Shown one piece after another: positions 63,693-64,000 of a stretch of DNA of 64,000 nt. Made by a program: the position numbers and the translations under genes. Where the stretch lies: contig NZ_DEXW01000017.1 in the NCBI RefSeq assembly GCF_002364335.1, positions 8,032 through 72,031 of the forward strand, given 5' to 3'. The notes under the pieces were generated by a model. That model was not told where the DNA came from, did not search any database, and saw only the letters and a program-made list of their open reading frames with translations. The stretch is from Winogradskyella sp. UBA3174. GTDB taxonomy: Bacteria; Bacteroidota; Bacteroidia; Flavobacteriales; Flavobacteriaceae. Positions within the stretch are counted from its first letter, which is position 1. Each line of letters opens with the position of its first letter.

Positions 63693-63723
63693 AGTAGTCC
63701 AGTTTTAAAATAATGAGTAGTCC
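63693..63723 (+). promoter_or_regulatory. candidate MocR/PdxR operator (direct repeats)
   Basis: AGTAGTCC occurs at 63693-63700 and again at 63716-63723, 23 bases apart, the second overlapping the regulator start codon. A reverse half-site, GGAC, lies at 63683-63686. Spaced direct repeats of this kind are typical of MocR-family binding sites. This is inference. Confidence 0.45.
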
Positions 63724-64000
63724 GGCTAATCAAATTATTAAACAGCTTATTACATTCGATAAAACGGTGGTGCAACCTGTCTATATACAAGTAGCACAGC
63801 AAATAATAAATGCAATACAACGTGGGTATTTAGAAAAAGGTGTTAAGTTACCAGGAACTCGGATTTTAAGCCAACTATTAAACATTCATCGTAATACAGC
63901 CGTTGCTATTTATGACGAATTGGCATCTCAAGGTTGGGTAGATATTATAGCCAATAAAGGGACTTTTGTTTTGGTACCCGAGCCAACCACAGCAAAAATT
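63713..64000 (+). CDS. MocR/PdxR-type GntR regulator, N-terminus (partial)
   Basis: The first 96 codons of a transcription factor cut by the right edge of the window. A winged helix-turn-helix of the GntR/MocR type is visible: QPVYIQVAQQIINAIQRGYL, LPGTRILSQLLNIHRNTAVAIYDELASQGW and the wing NKGTFV. MocR proteins usually carry a PLP-binding aminotransferase-like domain after this, which would lie outside the window. It is divergent from the TonB receptor gene and probably controls itself and perhaps that gene. Confidence 0.9.
   Translation, partial: MSSPANQIIKQLITFDKTVVQPVYIQVAQQIINAIQRGYLEKGVKLPGTRILSQLLNIHRNTAVAIYDELASQGWVDIIANKGTFVLVPEPTTAKI

Noticed and set aside
63619..63712. cobalamin riboswitch before the BtuB-like receptor
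   Set aside because: The gap is 94 bases, too short for the aptamer, and no B12-box pattern was found.

Overview
The window reads as a chromosomal segment of a marine-type member of the Flavobacteriaceae (phylum Bacteroidota). The evidence is AT-rich DNA, exact matches to the Bacteroidota -7 promoter consensus (TAnnTTTG), several secreted proteins with type IX secretion (T9SS) C-terminal sorting domains, PorZ next to RecO, several TonB-dependent receptors (one under an ECF sigma/FecR pair), a methionyl-tRNA synthetase with a KLSTS signature loop, and an SDR-type threonine dehydrogenase. The genus cannot be fixed from this sequence alone. No prophage, IS element, CRISPR array or rRNA operon was seen, so this is ordinary core and semi-core chromosome with small local anomalies.

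Layout, left to right. 1-4 kb is a metal block: the start of a CusA/CzcA-type efflux pump, a small His-rich exported protein, then feoA-feoB-Cys-rich membrane protein and a Sco protein. 4-12 kb holds rseP, tRNA-Asn, threonine dehydrogenase, a lipoprotein, an M13 metallopeptidase, a TPR protein, an NAD-binding epimerase-like protein and a CBS protein. 12-15 kb holds a zinc-ribbon protein, the decayed remnant of a spermidine-synthase-like methyltransferase, a short SSB and a T9SS metalloprotease.

15-24 kb is the most distinctive block: ferritin, then a six-gene minus-strand cluster (repeat lipoprotein, OB-fold protein, T9SS cupredoxin, DUF5777-like barrel, haem-c lipoprotein, YceI). It lies divergent to an ECF sigma factor, a FecR anti-sigma factor and an STN-containing TonB receptor. 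The parts suggest an envelope electron-transfer or copper-handling module beside a cell-surface signalling system. That link is an inference from gene content.

24-36 kb carries a histone-deacetylase-family protein, an MG2-type envelope protein, tex and metG, a DUF1800/DUF1501 pair and an LD-carboxypeptidase. 36-46 kb carries YraN, the coupled yicC-gmk-nadD operon, a thioesterase, an acyltransferase, a DMT transporter, an ArsC-like protein, a CPA1 antiporter, a DUF3298-type lipoprotein, metB and a barrel protein. 46-57 kb carries gdhA, porZ-recO, a TonB receptor, a large T9SS lectin-like protein and recX. 57-64 kb carries small envelope proteins, a JmjC-like cupin, the flotillin/NfeD pair, a BtuB-like TonB receptor and the start of a divergent MocR/PdxR-type regulator with candidate operator repeats.

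No wholly new system can be proven from the sequence. The best leads are the envelope redox island with its fourfold-repeat lipoprotein, the MocR operator/TonB receptor pair, the repeat-like insertion in metG, the decayed methyltransferase gene, and the predicted leaderless recX promoter.
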